A stretch of 64,000 nt of DNA from Tropheryma whipplei str. Twist (GTDB lineage: Bacteria > Actinomycetota > Actinomycetes > Actinomycetales > Microbacteriaceae). Below are positions 1 through 9,441 of this stretch, piece after piece. Positions within the stretch are counted from its first letter, which is position 1; the number at the start of each line of letters is the position of its first letter. Position numbers and translations under genes: made by a program. The stretch covers positions 806,001 to 870,000 of the forward strand of contig NC_004572.3 in assembly GCF_000007485.1 (NCBI RefSeq). The letters are read 5' to 3'. The notes under the pieces are model-generated. The model made no database searches, was not told the DNA's origin, and saw only the letters and a program-made list of their open reading frames with translations.

Positions 1-80
1 AGTTAGGAATGCGCGCCGGGCACCAAGAAAGCCAAGGACCGGTTATGCGCACATACCTTGTATTAACAGCGACCAAAACC

Positions 81-1619
81 CTACCCTTGCTTATTAGGCT
101 GGCAGTCTGTCTCTGTTGGTATTTTTCCGTCAAGGAAGTATGTGTCAACAGCAGAATCAATACATTTGTTTCCACGCCTGTATGATCCGTGGCCCTGACC
201 GTGTCTTGTGAGCATATGTGCCTTTCCAAGGTATGAAACAAATCTCTTCGCCCACTGATAGGGTGTTGCATTATCGCCACTTGCAGCCAGCACAAGAATT
301 GTGTTATCAGCAGCACGCGCATTCAATTCTAGAACCTTGCCTGTACGCTTAACTGGCCATTTTTGGCATGAATCAAAACTGGGATCATACAGATTGGAAA
401 AAACAGGTGCTATTTTTTTTACTTCCCCAGAAGTCGGTATGTGTACTTTCATATCGCCCCTGTTATCAAGACAGGAAATTGCAAGCTGTGCCTCCATGCT
501 ATTGTCATAGCTACCGTCCTTCTTGCGACCGTAGTACTGTTTCACAAATCCGAACAGGCGCTTTGGGTCATTACCTTTGAAAAACTCTCTCAAAGCCGTA
601 CGCAAAATACCCCACGAACTCCTGGAATACAAGGGTACTAAAATCCCTTCAAGGAAGACATCACCGTCAAAAACTAGGCCATCACCAAGAGGAATAGGCT
701 TTAGATTTAACCTATTGGTCGTCTCGATAAGTTTTCTTTCTGCCAATGCTCTCGTTTTAGTAAAAGGACAAACCGCTTTCCAAGTGAGGCAGTCATCAAT
801 AAAGGCGTGCAAAGATTTTTCAAATCCCTCAAGTTGCTTTGCGGTGATAACATCTGAGGGAAGGTCATTTGGAAACGGCGAATCCAAAACCATCCGCCCA
901 ACCTTTTTTGGAAATAGCGTGGCATATATCCCGCCCAGGTAAGTCCCATACGATACGCCAAGATAGTTGAATTTTGGACTGCCAAGAACAGATCTGATCA
1001 CATCAAAATCCTTGGCCGTCTGCACGGTATCAACAAAACCAAGCAGATCGCCGGTGCCCCTCTTGCACGCATCAATAAATGCCGCAAAGTCCACATCACG
1101 CTCGTGCGCTCGTGCCCGACTCTTATAGGGGAACTTAGAGGCTCCGAAAAGGAATTTGTCCTTATCTCGCCCGGTGTAACACAAAACCTTTGATGATTCA
1201 CCAACACCCCTAGGGTCGACTGCTACAAGCGAATACTTCCCTGCAACTTTCGGGCGGGCAGGAATATGACCGCCCGAGAATATATCTATAACACCTGCGC
1301 CAGGGCCGCCTGGGTTGTAAAAAATGTAACCAATCGTGGTATCTCTAATCGGCTGTCGGGCAACCGCAATCTCAATATTTTTACCGGCCGGATTATCCCA
1401 ATTAAGCGGTACTTTTATTCTGGTGCACTCAAGCCCGACATAACATGCGCTCCATACAGGAGTTTGGTCATAATAGGACCGAAGCGCTTCTGGGACGTCT
1501 TTTTCATGAAGCGGACCTGACAAAACAGAAGAGGTGTTTTTCGCAGGTGTCCAAAAACACCCGGAGAGCAATAGAGCAGAGACAACAAGCCCAGCGGCTG
1601 TTTTATAAAAGGTAGACAA
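81..1619 (-). CDS. Secreted alpha/beta hydrolase lipoprotein with TAP-like C-terminus
   Basis: A 512-residue exported serine hydrolase related to actinobacterial tripeptidyl aminopeptidases. The N-terminus is a lipoprotein signal: a hydrophobic stretch, then LLLSGC with the lipobox cysteine near residue 21. An alpha/beta-hydrolase fold follows, with a YNPGGPG oxyanion motif, a nucleophile elbow GVSYGTY, an acid-loop candidate ASGDNATP and a C-terminal histidine in RHGQGHGSY. The C-terminal part resembles the TAP-like domain. It probably works outside the membrane on peptides or esters; the true substrate is not visible. It is the last gene of the minus-strand block beginning with holB, 140 bp away. 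Confidence 0.85.
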   Translation of the reverse strand: MSTFYKTAAGLVVSALLLSGCFWTPAKNTSSVLSGPLHEKDVPEALRSYYDQTPVWSACYVGLECTRIKVPLNWDNPAGKNIEIAVARQPIRDTTIGYIFYNPGGPGAGVIDIFSGGHIPARPKVAGKYSLVAVDPRGVGESSKVLCYTGRDKDKFLFGASKFPYKSRARAHERDVDFAAFIDACKRGTGDLLGFVDTVQTAKDFDVIRSVLGSPKFNYLGVSYGTYLGGIYATLFPKKVGRMVLDSPFPNDLPSDVITAKQLEGFEKSLHAFIDDCLTWKAVCPFTKTRALAERKLIETTNRLNLKPIPLGDGLVFDGDVFLEGILVPLYSRSSWGILRTALREFFKGNDPKRLFGFVKQYYGRKKDGSYDNSMEAQLAISCLDNRGDMKVHIPTSGEVKKIAPVFSNLYDPSFDSCQKWPVKRTGKVLELNARAADNTILVLAASGDNATPYQWAKRFVSYLGKAHMLTRHGQGHGSYRRGNKCIDSAVDTYFLDGKIPTETDCQPNKQG

Positions 1620-1759
1620 TCCTAACTCCCTAAAATTCCCGCTTTGTACTGAGATATTGGCAACGAGTTCGCAACGGAATGAGGCACAAGCCTTGTAAAC
1701 TACAGCGGACTCGTATTTTCTTTAAAGTGCCCGAAACCGTCTTATAAGACCCTAGTAAA

Positions 1760-2995
1760 TCACATCTCTACCATTTGCACCAAAATTGATTCAAGTAGAA
1801 GTAAAAGCATAACATTGCTCTTTAGGGCATCACGAGCATATTCTAGAGCTTTTACGTTGCGTAGAATCTTCTCTGGTGGCATGCTTGACAGTTTGTCAAG
1901 TATGCGTGATCCCGGGTTATACAAACAGTTTGTTGCGCCAGATTTTATGGCAAGCACGTCTCTACACACCGAGAGGCAGGATAGAAAAATCCCGTCCAAT
2001 GCATCTCTAACCTGTCTGGAAACTTGTTGTTTGTTATCCCGCCGTGGTTGTAGATGCTGCAATTGTTTTGGAATTACATCACCTTGTTTGAAGGCAAAAT
2101 TTTTCAAAAAACCCTCACGAAGCTGCAAATCTCTTTTTTGAACCACACTCTCAGCCTCTTTCGATACAAGGTCCAGTATTGTCTGAGCCGAACAAACTGC
2201 CTCGGCCAAATCACGATTACAAAAGACCAGATCCAGGGCCTTTTTCCGCATAAGCCTGGTTGACTCGTTATCGACTAGATAGAGCGCATCGTCTACATTG
2301 CCGAGAGAGGCATAACTTATTTCACAAGCTAAGGATTTTTCTATGCCGCGTCTTTCTGTAAGGTACCCCGCTAAATTTTCGATACTAGGCTCATTAAGGT
2401 AGATTGCCCTAAGTCTTGAGCGAATCGTTGGGGTAACGCCCCTTATGCTCGGTGCGCATAGAATCCAAACAACATGTGCGTGTGGCTCTTCAAGAGGTTT
2501 TAGCAGGACATTCAGACTTCTGCGCGGAACTCGGGTTAAATCCTCGACAATAAACACCGTCTTATCCGCCAGTGATGGCTCGAGTTGGGCCTTCATTACA
2601 AGCTCGCGTATCTCTCGTATTGGAACAGTAACATTTTCAGTGGTCAAGATGCGCAGGTCGGGATGAGTTCTCGCTGACACCATTGAGTGTGTTTCTTTAT
2701 CTCCAGTCGGTTCGCCCTTCATTGCATTCGGGGAAAGCAGTGCAGATGCATAGGCTAGTGCAAGCGCAAAACTTTGTGATGGTCCATAAAACAGCCAGCT
2801 ATTTATCATCCTTTTAGGATTTATAATTGTTCCTTTTAGCTCCTGCACTGCGCGATCCTGACATGCGATGTCATTCCATACATCCGCGGGCGGAAGCGCA
2901 TTAGCGGTAGAGCCTGACGCTACGCTAGGCTCCTGCACTGCGCGCATCGCACTGCGGGAGTTGCTAGTATTTGCACGCGACTTACCACTTGGCAT
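1760..2995 (-). CDS. holB: DNA polymerase III delta' subunit
   Basis: Clamp-loader subunit delta' of the replicative polymerase, an AAA+ protein of 411 residues. After a roughly 35-residue low-complexity start comes VWNDIACQDRAVQELK, typical of the delta' N-terminus, then ATPase core features including SARTHPDLRIL and the arginine-rich sensor region VPRRSLNVLLKPLEEP. The nucleotide loop is poorly conserved (FYGPSQSFALAL rather than GxxGxGKT), so it probably does not hydrolyse ATP, as is usual for delta'. It lies downstream of tmk, a common actinobacterial order. The pentapeptide RAVQE occurs twice in the N-terminal region because of a 16-bp direct repeat. Confidence 0.88.
   Translation of the reverse strand: MPSGKSRANTSNSRSAMRAVQEPSVASGSTANALPPADVWNDIACQDRAVQELKGTIINPKRMINSWLFYGPSQSFALALAYASALLSPNAMKGEPTGDKETHSMVSARTHPDLRILTTENVTVPIREIRELVMKAQLEPSLADKTVFIVEDLTRVPRRSLNVLLKPLEEPHAHVVWILCAPSIRGVTPTIRSRLRAIYLNEPSIENLAGYLTERRGIEKSLACEISYASLGNVDDALYLVDNESTRLMRKKALDLVFCNRDLAEAVCSAQTILDLVSKEAESVVQKRDLQLREGFLKNFAFKQGDVIPKQLQHLQPRRDNKQQVSRQVRDALDGIFLSCLSVCRDVLAIKSGATNCLYNPGSRILDKLSSMPPEKILRNVKALEYARDALKSNVMLLLLLESILVQMVEM
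1879..1905. repeat. 12-bp quasi-perfect inverted repeat inside holB
   Basis: GCATGCTTGACA is followed by a 3-nt loop (gtt) and TGTCAAGTATGC. Eleven of twelve positions are Watson-Crick pairs and the remaining one is G-T. It lies in the C-terminal coding part of holB, so it is not a terminator. It is one of several strong inverted repeats in coding sequence of this window. Confidence 0.7.
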
Positions 2996-3159
2996 TTGTT
3001 AAACATTGTATTCATAGACAAACGAAGTAAATCATGGGAATATTTTTCCGGATGGTCAGGAACATCAAATTCCGCGCAAGTTACAAAGCTAGTGCATATC
3101 AATTTCAGTACATCCAAATTGGCACTGCTCTGTTTTAGATAGACACCTGTGATTAGAAC

Positions 3160-3759
3160 TTAAGCTGAGTGCGTTCCGCCCAACTTTCTTTCTATGTGAT
3201 AGATAACCTGTTGGTGGATCTTAGAAAAGGATTGGCTCGCATCAATAACCCTGATACGATCCGTATTATCTGCCGATAGTTTGAGGTATATATTACGGAC
3301 CTTAGAATGAAAATCAATCGGTTTTCTCTCGATTCGATCCCGATTCTCTAACCTTTCTTGCGCACAAGCCGGAGTAAGGTCAAACAATAAGGTAAGATCG
3401 GGCCTAAGACCCTGACTGGAAAACTCAAAAAGACGCATAATGTCCGTCTCAACTAGCTTATTATCTGCGAGCTGGTAAGCCAGAAATGAGTCCAGATATC
3501 TGTCCTGCAAGACCACCTTGCCGGCATTTAGTGCCGGAATAACATTTTTTGCTATATTCTCTGCTCTATCCGCCGAATATAGTAAAGCCTCTGTGCGGAT
3601 ATCCATATCAGAAGCAAGGACATAATCCCTTATACAAGAAATAGTCCCCGGCTCCCTCGTTAAGACAACCTGTTTTCCTGACGCTTTTAGAAATTCTCCA
3701 GCCGCGGTCAGCTGGGCCGTCTTCCCGCTTCCATCAATACCCTCAAAGGTTACAAACAA
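3160..3759 (-). CDS. tmk: Thymidylate kinase
   Basis: Phosphorylates dTMP to dTDP for DNA synthesis in the cytoplasm. The 199-residue length is normal. The P-loop [12 protein letters not shown] is at residues 4-15, the substrate motif TREPG near 35, and the DRY-type motif [14 protein letters not shown] near 85. The start is TTG, preceded by AGAGGG as ribosome binding site. It sits between topA and holB, all on the minus strand, which is the usual topA-tmk-holB order of Actinobacteria. An 8-bp inverted repeat (3552-3559 with 3575-3582) lies inside the gene. Confidence 0.93.
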
Positions 3760-3818
3760 GCAAAACCCTCTTTGAGGCCATACGAGAATAACTGACGGTG
3801 TATCCGATATGTAAAATC

Positions 3819-6344
3819 CTACACATGGATCTTTTCTGCAGTTTCTTGATCAAGATCACCATCAACCCGTTGACGCTTTTCCGCGAGCAGGGACACAGCT
3901 TCGTCAAACGTCACATCCTCCCACGATGTATTGTCCAAAGTTGCATTTGTAACGCCATCTGTTACATATGGCCCAAAGCGACCGGACTTGATTTGCACTG
4001 CGCGCCTTGTGACCGGATCATCCGTTGGAAATTCCATAAGAACACGTGACCGCCTAACTTTCGGTGCGGACAGGATGGCTAATGCCTCGTCAAGCGTCAC
4101 CGAGAGAATGTCATCTTCACTGTCTAGGGGACGTGTCTCCTTACCACATTTTATATATGGCCCAAAGCGACCGTTACAAGCAATAACCTTTTCTCCGTTC
4201 TCTTGGTTGACCCCAATGACTCTGGGTATTTCCAGCAGCTTAACAGCCACATCTAAGTTAACTTCCTCTGGATCCATGTTCTTGAACAGACTTGATCGTC
4301 TGACATTTTTCTCATCCGAAACTTCCTCGATATATGGGCCAAAGCGACCGGACTTTAAGACAACTAATTTTCCGGTCTCCGGGTGAGCGCCGAGTTCTCT
4401 TACCGGGGATTCTGGCTGATTAACCAGCTCATGTATTTTTTCGGGAGTCAAGGCATCGGGGTATACATCATGCGGAATGCTGAATCTCTTATCCCCAACT
4501 TCAAGATACGGGCCATATCTCCCTACCCGAAGAGTCGCCCCGACCATTGGGATCGAATTGATTGCTCGTGCATCTATGTCTTTTGCGCCTGAAATTATCT
4601 CCTTCAATCCAGGAAGATTGTCATCACCAAAGTAAAACTTACGAAGCCAGTCCGATCTATTCTGTGAGCCGAGTGCGATCTCATCAAGCTGATCCTCGAG
4701 GTTCGCAGTAAAATCGTAATCAATTAGTCGAGAGAAGAAGTTCTCAAGAAGATTGACAACAGAGAAAGCAAGCCAATCAGGAACAAGCATCCTGTTCCTG
4801 AGATGAGCATAGCCGCGCTCCTGAATTGTGCTCAAAATAAGCGCATATGTTGATGGGCGACCCAGCCCCAACTCCTCTAGGACCTTTACCAGGCTAGCCT
4901 CGGTGTATCGTGGGGGCGGAAGGGTTGTGTGCCCGACCGCACGAACATCAACAAGGGTAACCTGATCGCCGACCTGTAAATTTGGTAATAGCTTAGAGTT
5001 GAGATCCTGCAACCCTTCATACACTTTCAAGAAACCCTTTTCATGCAGAACAGTTCCGGACAGGACAAAAATAGATCGCTCCGGAATTCTGGCAGAGAGG
5101 GTCAGGGTGACAGTTTCACCCCTAGCAGATACCATCTGGGAAGCAATCGTTCGCCTCCATATAAGGTCGTAAAGCCTCATGCAGTCAACCGATAAAACAG
5201 ATTCTATCGACTCAGGCCTTTCAAACACCTCGCCAGTAGGCCTTATCGCCTCATGCGCTTCTTGGGCGTTCTTTGCCTTTGCCCCGTAGGTTCTTGGGGA
5301 ATCCGGTAGAAACTCCCTTCCGTAGAGAAGCTCAACCTGAGCTCTCGCGGCGGAAATCGCTTGTAGAGACAGACGTGGTGAGTCCGTTCTCATGTACGTG
5401 ATAAACCCTTTTTCATACAATTGTTGGGCAGTGCGCATTGTTCGTTTAGCTGAGAACCCCAGTTTATGTGCGGCATCCTGCTGCAGGGTGGAAGTGATAA
5501 ACGGAGCATAAGGGTTTCTGCTATACGGCTTTGAATCGATTGCTTCAACATCCAAAGCACCCTTACTTTTGAGCTCTTCGAGTATGCGATCGGTTAGATT
5601 TTTATCTAGTACTAAAGCATCTGTTTTGAGATTTGCCAAATTGTCAAAGTCACGCCCGGTGGCGATTTTCCTCTCACCGAAAAGCGTCAAAGAAGCTGAG
5701 AATACGTCGGAATCCACCTGAAAGTCAGCCGTTACCGCTTGATATTCAGCCGACTTGAAGTTGATCCGTTCACGCTCACGATCCACCAGAAGTCGGGTAG
5801 CGGGAGACTGAACTCTACCGGCAGACAACCCGGGCCTTACCTTTTTCCAGAGCACCGGGGATAGCTCGTAACCATAGAGTCTGTCCAGAATTCTCCGAGC
5901 CTCCTGCGCGTCAACAAGGTTTTCATCAATCGGCCTCGGATGTTGTAGTGCATACGCGATGGCTTCCCTAGTAATCTCGTGAAATACCAATCGCCTCACC
6001 GGCACAGTAGGCTTCAGAACCTGGACCAAATGCCACGCTATCGCCTCACCTTCCCGATCACCGTCTGTCGCTATAAGGAGCTCGTCCGAATTATTCAGGG
6101 CCGACTGTAGCTCCTCAACTACCTTCTTTTTATTCTCCAGGACGACATAGTAGGGCTCAAAATCGTTTTCAATATTAACTGCAAACTGGGCATGAGCGGA
6201 CCTCTTAAGATCTGGGGTAAGCCCACTAGGGGCGGGCAAATCACGAATATGCCCTACTGACGACATGACAACATAACCGTCACCAAGGTAACGACCAACC
6301 GACGATACCTTGGTTGGCGACTCGACTATAACAAGTTTTTTCAT
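3819..6344 (-). CDS. topA: DNA topoisomerase I
   Basis: Type IA topoisomerase of 841 residues that relaxes negative supercoils. The Toprim domain covers roughly residues 1-115 ([11 protein letters not shown], and the acidic [10 protein letters not shown] near 93). The active-site tyrosine is Tyr317 in [14 protein letters not shown]. The C-terminus has no cysteine zinc fingers but carries four repeats around GR(F/Y)GPY (for example [11 protein letters not shown] and [11 protein letters not shown]), the actinobacterial type. The start is ATG, only 60 bp downstream of the tad-type locus, which could be co-transcribed. Confidence 0.96.
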   Translation of the reverse strand: MKKLVIVESPTKVSSVGRYLGDGYVVMSSVGHIRDLPAPSGLTPDLKRSAHAQFAVNIENDFEPYYVVLENKKKVVEELQSALNNSDELLIATDGDREGEAIAWHLVQVLKPTVPVRRLVFHEITREAIAYALQHPRPIDENLVDAQEARRILDRLYGYELSPVLWKKVRPGLSAGRVQSPATRLLVDRERERINFKSAEYQAVTADFQVDSDVFSASLTLFGERKIATGRDFDNLANLKTDALVLDKNLTDRILEELKSKGALDVEAIDSKPYSRNPYAPFITSTLQQDAAHKLGFSAKRTMRTAQQLYEKGFITYMRTDSPRLSLQAISAARAQVELLYGREFLPDSPRTYGAKAKNAQEAHEAIRPTGEVFERPESIESVLSVDCMRLYDLIWRRTIASQMVSARGETVTLTLSARIPERSIFVLSGTVLHEKGFLKVYEGLQDLNSKLLPNLQVGDQVTLVDVRAVGHTTLPPPRYTEASLVKVLEELGLGRPSTYALILSTIQERGYAHLRNRMLVPDWLAFSVVNLLENFFSRLIDYDFTANLEDQLDEIALGSQNRSDWLRKFYFGDDNLPGLKEIISGAKDIDARAINSIPMVGATLRVGRYGPYLEVGDKRFSIPHDVYPDALTPEKIHELVNQPESPVRELGAHPETGKLVVLKSGRFGPYIEEVSDEKNVRRSSLFKNMDPEEVNLDVAVKLLEIPRVIGVNQENGEKVIACNGRFGPYIKCGKETRPLDSEDDILSVTLDEALAILSAPKVRRSRVLMEFPTDDPVTRRAVQIKSGRFGPYVTDGVTNATLDNTSWEDVTFDEAVSLLAEKRQRVDGDLDQETAEKIHV

Positions 6345-6404
6345 AAAAACCTATCTAATATTACTCTCAAGCAGATTCGCAAATGACAAGGATACTCAGA
6401 GTCT

Positions 6405-6815
6405 TTAAGAAGGCGGTGCGCCGGCTTTTGCGGTTGCTCGTATTTCAATTCCAAGAATATTTGTAGATGTAACTACCGTTGCGGTCTCACCGCTTAGTCT
6501 GCACGAAATCATTGCAACGCCATGCTGTTTTGATACCTCCGAAGCAGCATCACACGGAACACCCTCGACAATATTTCTGTGTATATCTGCGGCTGTCAGG
6601 GCTGCCTGGTCAGCAGCTAAGGACATTTTTCCATATGTAAACAGTATTTGGCCAAGCAGTAATACAGCAATCCCGGCTATGAATACGATAGTTGCGCAGG
6701 AAATAGTGAGTATTGACCCAGAGCCACCTTCCCCTTTTAAAGAGGGAAATATTTCCCTCTTTAAAAGGGGGATTTTTACAACTCGCGCAACGTGCAAAAC
6801 ATCCACCCCGTTCAA
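6405..6815 (-). CDS. TadE/TadG-like pilus-assembly membrane protein (Rv3655c type)
   Basis: A small protein of 136 residues with one N-terminal membrane helix (about 37-60, after GEGGSGSILTIS), followed by QAALTAAD and a cysteine-containing tail. This pattern matches the TadE-like proteins of actinobacterial tad loci. The start is TTG and overlaps the TGA of the preceding tadE gene. The first 28 residues are unusual: they come from a 40-bp perfect palindrome (6731-6770) and surrounding sequence, and precede the part where homologues normally begin. Function in pilus or surface-protein assembly is inferred from neighbours. Confidence 0.7.
   Translation of the reverse strand: MNGVDVLHVARVVKIPLLKREIFPSLKGEGGSGSILTISCATIVFIAGIAVLLLGQILFTYGKMSLAADQAALTAADIHRNIVEGVPCDAASEVSKQHGVAMISCRLSGETATVVTSTNILGIEIRATAKAGAPPS
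6731..6770. repeat. 40-bp perfect palindrome with no loop
   Basis: The left half CCCCTTTTAAAGAGGGAAAT is followed immediately by its exact reverse complement. Flanking bases (t at 6730, g at 6771) do not pair, so the symmetry is exactly 40 bp. It lies in frame near the start of the TadE-like gene and encodes residues including LLKREIFPSLKG. It resembles coding-region palindromic elements described in some other bacteria, but I cannot assign a family. Confidence 0.95.
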
Positions 6816-7168
6816 TGACCTTTGTCAAGGGTGCAGCTGCTTGCTTTAACCTCTATGCCATTTAGTAAACCTTTTGCGCTGTCTTTTAATTGCACACAGA
6901 CATAGGCGCCGTTGTGATAACTCACAATATTCTTTACATCACCGGCAACTCTTCTTACATCTACAGCTTCACCTCGAGAGAGCTGCCTTGCAGCAACTGC
7001 TGATGCTTCCTGAAGACGCAGCTGTTTTCCACTAAGCTGAATTCCAGAGTACAAAAACGCAGAAACAAGTAACACTATCGGAAACGATATCGCTACTTCT
7101 GCAGTAATACTGCCACGCTCAGAGAATATCCGGCTGCGAACGGTCACTTCACGAGATATTTTCAACAC
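6812..7168 (-). CDS. TadE-family pilus assembly protein
   Basis: About 118 residues from the chosen GTG start. An N-terminal ERGSITAEVAISFPIVLLV motif, typical of TadE (short basic segment, type-IV-pilin-like helix), is followed by LRLQEASAVAARQLSRGEA. I chose GTG at 7168 because GGAGAGG lies 5 nt upstream; an open frame continues to 7195, overlapping the DUF4244 gene. The stop overlaps the TTG start of the next gene, so the two are probably translationally coupled. It acts in the membrane with the TadA and TadB/C proteins encoded upstream. Confidence 0.78.
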   Translation of the reverse strand: MLKISREVTVRSRIFSERGSITAEVAISFPIVLLVSAFLYSGIQLSGKQLRLQEASAVAARQLSRGEAVDVRRVAGDVKNIVSYHNGAYVCVQLKDSAKGLLNGIEVKASSCTLDKGH

Positions 7169-7169
7169 A

Positions 7170-7376
7170 CTAGCCTCTCCAGGACAGCGCTCCACGAATT
7201 ATATCTCTCAGCTGCTTATGCACTTCCCCGCTTCGCAAGACGACAACTAGTAGCCCTGCAAAACCGACTGCGCCCACGACTATAATGGCGTATTCAGCCG
7301 TAATGGCACCCGAATCGGATGAGATAAATTTTCTTATATCTCCCAAATTTTTGTTTTTAATAAGTTTTTTAAACAT
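7170..7376 (-). CDS. DUF4244 pilin-like small membrane protein
   Basis: A 68-residue protein with a charged N-terminus, then DSGAITAEYAIIVVGAVGFAGLLVVVL, the Flp-pilin-like helix preceded by a short leader. Such peptides sit between TadB/C and TadE in actinobacterial tad loci and may be the pilus subunit. A strong GGAGG ribosome binding site lies just before the ATG. The downstream tadE start overlaps its end. Confidence 0.82.
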   Translation of the reverse strand: MFKKLIKNKNLGDIRKFISSDSGAITAEYAIIVVGAVGFAGLLVVVLRSGEVHKQLRDIIRGALSWRG

Positions 7377-7403
7377 ATTCCTCCATTTCTTTTTCTTTGT
7401 TTC

Positions 7404-8336
7404 TCACAGTATCCCGCCCGAAATCATTGAGATAACCAGTGGGACAATTCCGATTAGCATAAAAGCGGGTAGAATGCATAGCCCGAGGGGTAGCATAAGT
7501 TTTACAGCTAATCGTTGAACCTGTTTTTGGGCCTCTGTTCTTGCTTGCAGCTGAGCAAGCTCAGACTCGGCACGCAGCAATTTTCCGGCGGGTGCTCCCG
7601 ATGAAAAGGAAAGGGAAATAATCTGATCTATGCGTTTTGCATTGACAATTGGCAGATTAAAGTGACGCATTGCATCTCTTACACACTCCCATGCAAGGGT
7701 TATTGCGCCGCCGCCAGATACAGCTATGATGCACAGTTCATAGTCAAGTCCGGGAGAATTATCCTGTGGAGCAGATTTCGTAATCATTGAGCCGGTCCAC
7801 CGCTTATAAATAAACATTAGAAGCAACCCCCCGGATAAACATAAGAGTCCGGGAATGGAAAACAGAAGTACATTGAGCGCCCCAAATCCCAGGGCAGCTG
7901 ACAGTACAAGGCTAAAGATTGGTAAAAATCCAACAATTTTGGCAGTGCTGCTGGGGCCTGCCATGGCAACCTGCGCTTCGCGCTGGACAGAGGCTATATG
8001 ACTGAACGCCCGGGAAAGGGACAACAATGAGTTGGCCATATTTGCGCCCGAGCGTGTGCCAACCCACCAAGCAGCTGCAAGTGCGAACCACGCGTGTTTT
8101 TCGGGAGACTCAAGTCCGCTAAAATCACTTTCTCTTATGCCGGCCGCGATATCTCGCCCAGACCCCGCGGCCAAACATGCAGCAGTAAACTGTTTCGGAT
8201 AATTATCCGTCGTGTGGCTAGCATGTTTCCATGCACTCGCGGGCGTAATACCCCCATCAAGCAGCACTGCAAGAGTGCAGGTTATGGATGCAATCTCTTC
8301 CAGGGGCAGTTTTCTGTTTTCTAAAGTTCTGTGCAT
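7404..8336 (-). CDS. Type II secretion F-family (TadB/TadC) membrane protein
   Basis: 310 residues with hydrophobic segments near 135-185 (two adjacent helices) and at the C-terminus (LGLCILPAFMLIGIVPLVISMI). Two copies of the secretion-F pattern are suggested by repeated cytoplasmic stretches (ALAAAWWVGTRSGANMANSLLSLSRAF and LSFSSGAPAGKLLRAESELA). It would be the inner-membrane platform working with the TadA ATPase, whose gene overlaps it by 16 bp. Many tad loci have separate tadB and tadC; here only one gene is visible. A 14-bp perfect palindrome (8196-8209) lies in the coding region. Confidence 0.82.
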   Translation of the reverse strand: MHRTLENRKLPLEEIASITCTLAVLLDGGITPASAWKHASHTTDNYPKQFTAACLAAGSGRDIAAGIRESDFSGLESPEKHAWFALAAAWWVGTRSGANMANSLLSLSRAFSHIASVQREAQVAMAGPSSTAKIVGFLPIFSLVLSAALGFGALNVLLFSIPGLLCLSGGLLLMFIYKRWTGSMITKSAPQDNSPGLDYELCIIAVSGGGAITLAWECVRDAMRHFNLPIVNAKRIDQIISLSFSSGAPAGKLLRAESELAQLQARTEAQKQVQRLAVKLMLPLGLCILPAFMLIGIVPLVISMISGGIL

Positions 8337-9382
8337 GACAACTCATTTACCTTCAGGCGATTATCCTCAATTGCCAAACAACCGATTGCGCTTATTCTTC
8401 TTGCCCCATGTGATTGTTCAAGATGAACAATAATGTCTATCGCACTGAATGCCTGGCGAGCAGTTGATGAAGCAGTCATATCTGCCAAAGCACACATTGC
8501 TTCCAGGCGAGCCGGTACATCGAGTAAGGAATTTGCATGTAGCGTACCAGAACCGCCATTATGTCCAGTGTTGAGGGCCGAGAAAAGCTCGCGTATCTCC
8601 CCACCACGACACTCGCCAAGAACGAGACGATCAGGGCGCATTCTAAGAGCATTTTTCAGAAGGGTGATAAGGCTTATCTCGCCGGCACCTTCGGAGTTTG
8701 CCTGTCGCGCTTCCAACGAAATTACATGCGGATGCACAATGTTTATCTCTGCAACATCCTCAATCACAATAATTCGCTCGTTTTCCGGAACCTCACGCAA
8801 AAGCGCCGATAAAAGTGTTGTTTTACCTGTCCCGGCTGCACCTGTAATAAGAATATTTTTACGCTCAAGAACCTGGCGAGTAAGCCAATCGCTATAATCC
8901 ATAGACTTACCATTGAAAAATCCGCTGTTTTTTAAATCTTCCAAAGTTATTGGTTTTAGACTCGGCAGTCTCACAGAAAGAAGTGGGCCGATAGTTGACA
9001 CCGGAGGTAAAACAGCATGAACACGTACACCACCATGAAGGCGAACATCAACACATGGTGTTGCTTCATCAATATGACGATTGCCGAGAGATATCAAGCG
9101 GATGATCAATTCATGTATCTGTTGTGAGGTAAAGGAAAACTTATCTTCCCTAACGGGCCCACACCCTCGATCAACCCAAACTCCGCGATCGCCATTTACA
9201 AATATGTCGGTTACAGTTGGGTCACTTATCAGTGGTGATAATTGCCCCCAACTACTATCGCTCATCCCTCGACGGGCAGTCTGAGATACCGGAAACGATG
9301 GTTCCAGATTGCACATGCTGTCCAGAAGCCTCTGTGCCCGGGAGCTCGGCGTTGGGAGAAAGAATTTGTTCATGCATCGCAA
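8321..9382 (-). CDS. TadA/CpaF-family secretion ATPase
   Basis: Hexameric ATPase that powers pilus assembly or secretion, 353 residues. Visible motifs are the N-terminal DPTVTDIFVNGDRGVWVDRG, Walker A GAAGTGKTTL near 186, the Asp-box region IIVIEDVAEI, Walker B RLVLGECRGGE, and the His-box GHNGGSGTLHANS. All catalytic motifs are intact, so the machinery should be functional. It is the first gene of the tad-type set and is separated from ridA by about 60 bp. An 8+3+8 hairpin (8413-8431) occurs in its 3' part. Confidence 0.9.
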   Translation of the reverse strand: MRCMNKFFLPTPSSRAQRLLDSMCNLEPSFPVSQTARRGMSDSSWGQLSPLISDPTVTDIFVNGDRGVWVDRGCGPVREDKFSFTSQQIHELIIRLISLGNRHIDEATPCVDVRLHGGVRVHAVLPPVSTIGPLLSVRLPSLKPITLEDLKNSGFFNGKSMDYSDWLTRQVLERKNILITGAAGTGKTTLLSALLREVPENERIIVIEDVAEINIVHPHVISLEARQANSEGAGEISLITLLKNALRMRPDRLVLGECRGGEIRELFSALNTGHNGGSGTLHANSLLDVPARLEAMCALADMTASSTARQAFSAIDIIVHLEQSHGARRISAIGCLAIEDNRLKVNELSCTEL

Positions 9383-9441
9383 GGTACACGACCCGCGGTG
9401 AAGCAGGATATGTTATTGGAAAATTGTGGAAAACGAAATGG

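Noticed and set aside
1-80. Possible gene end or RNA at the left edge
   Set aside because: Too short and featureless to assign.
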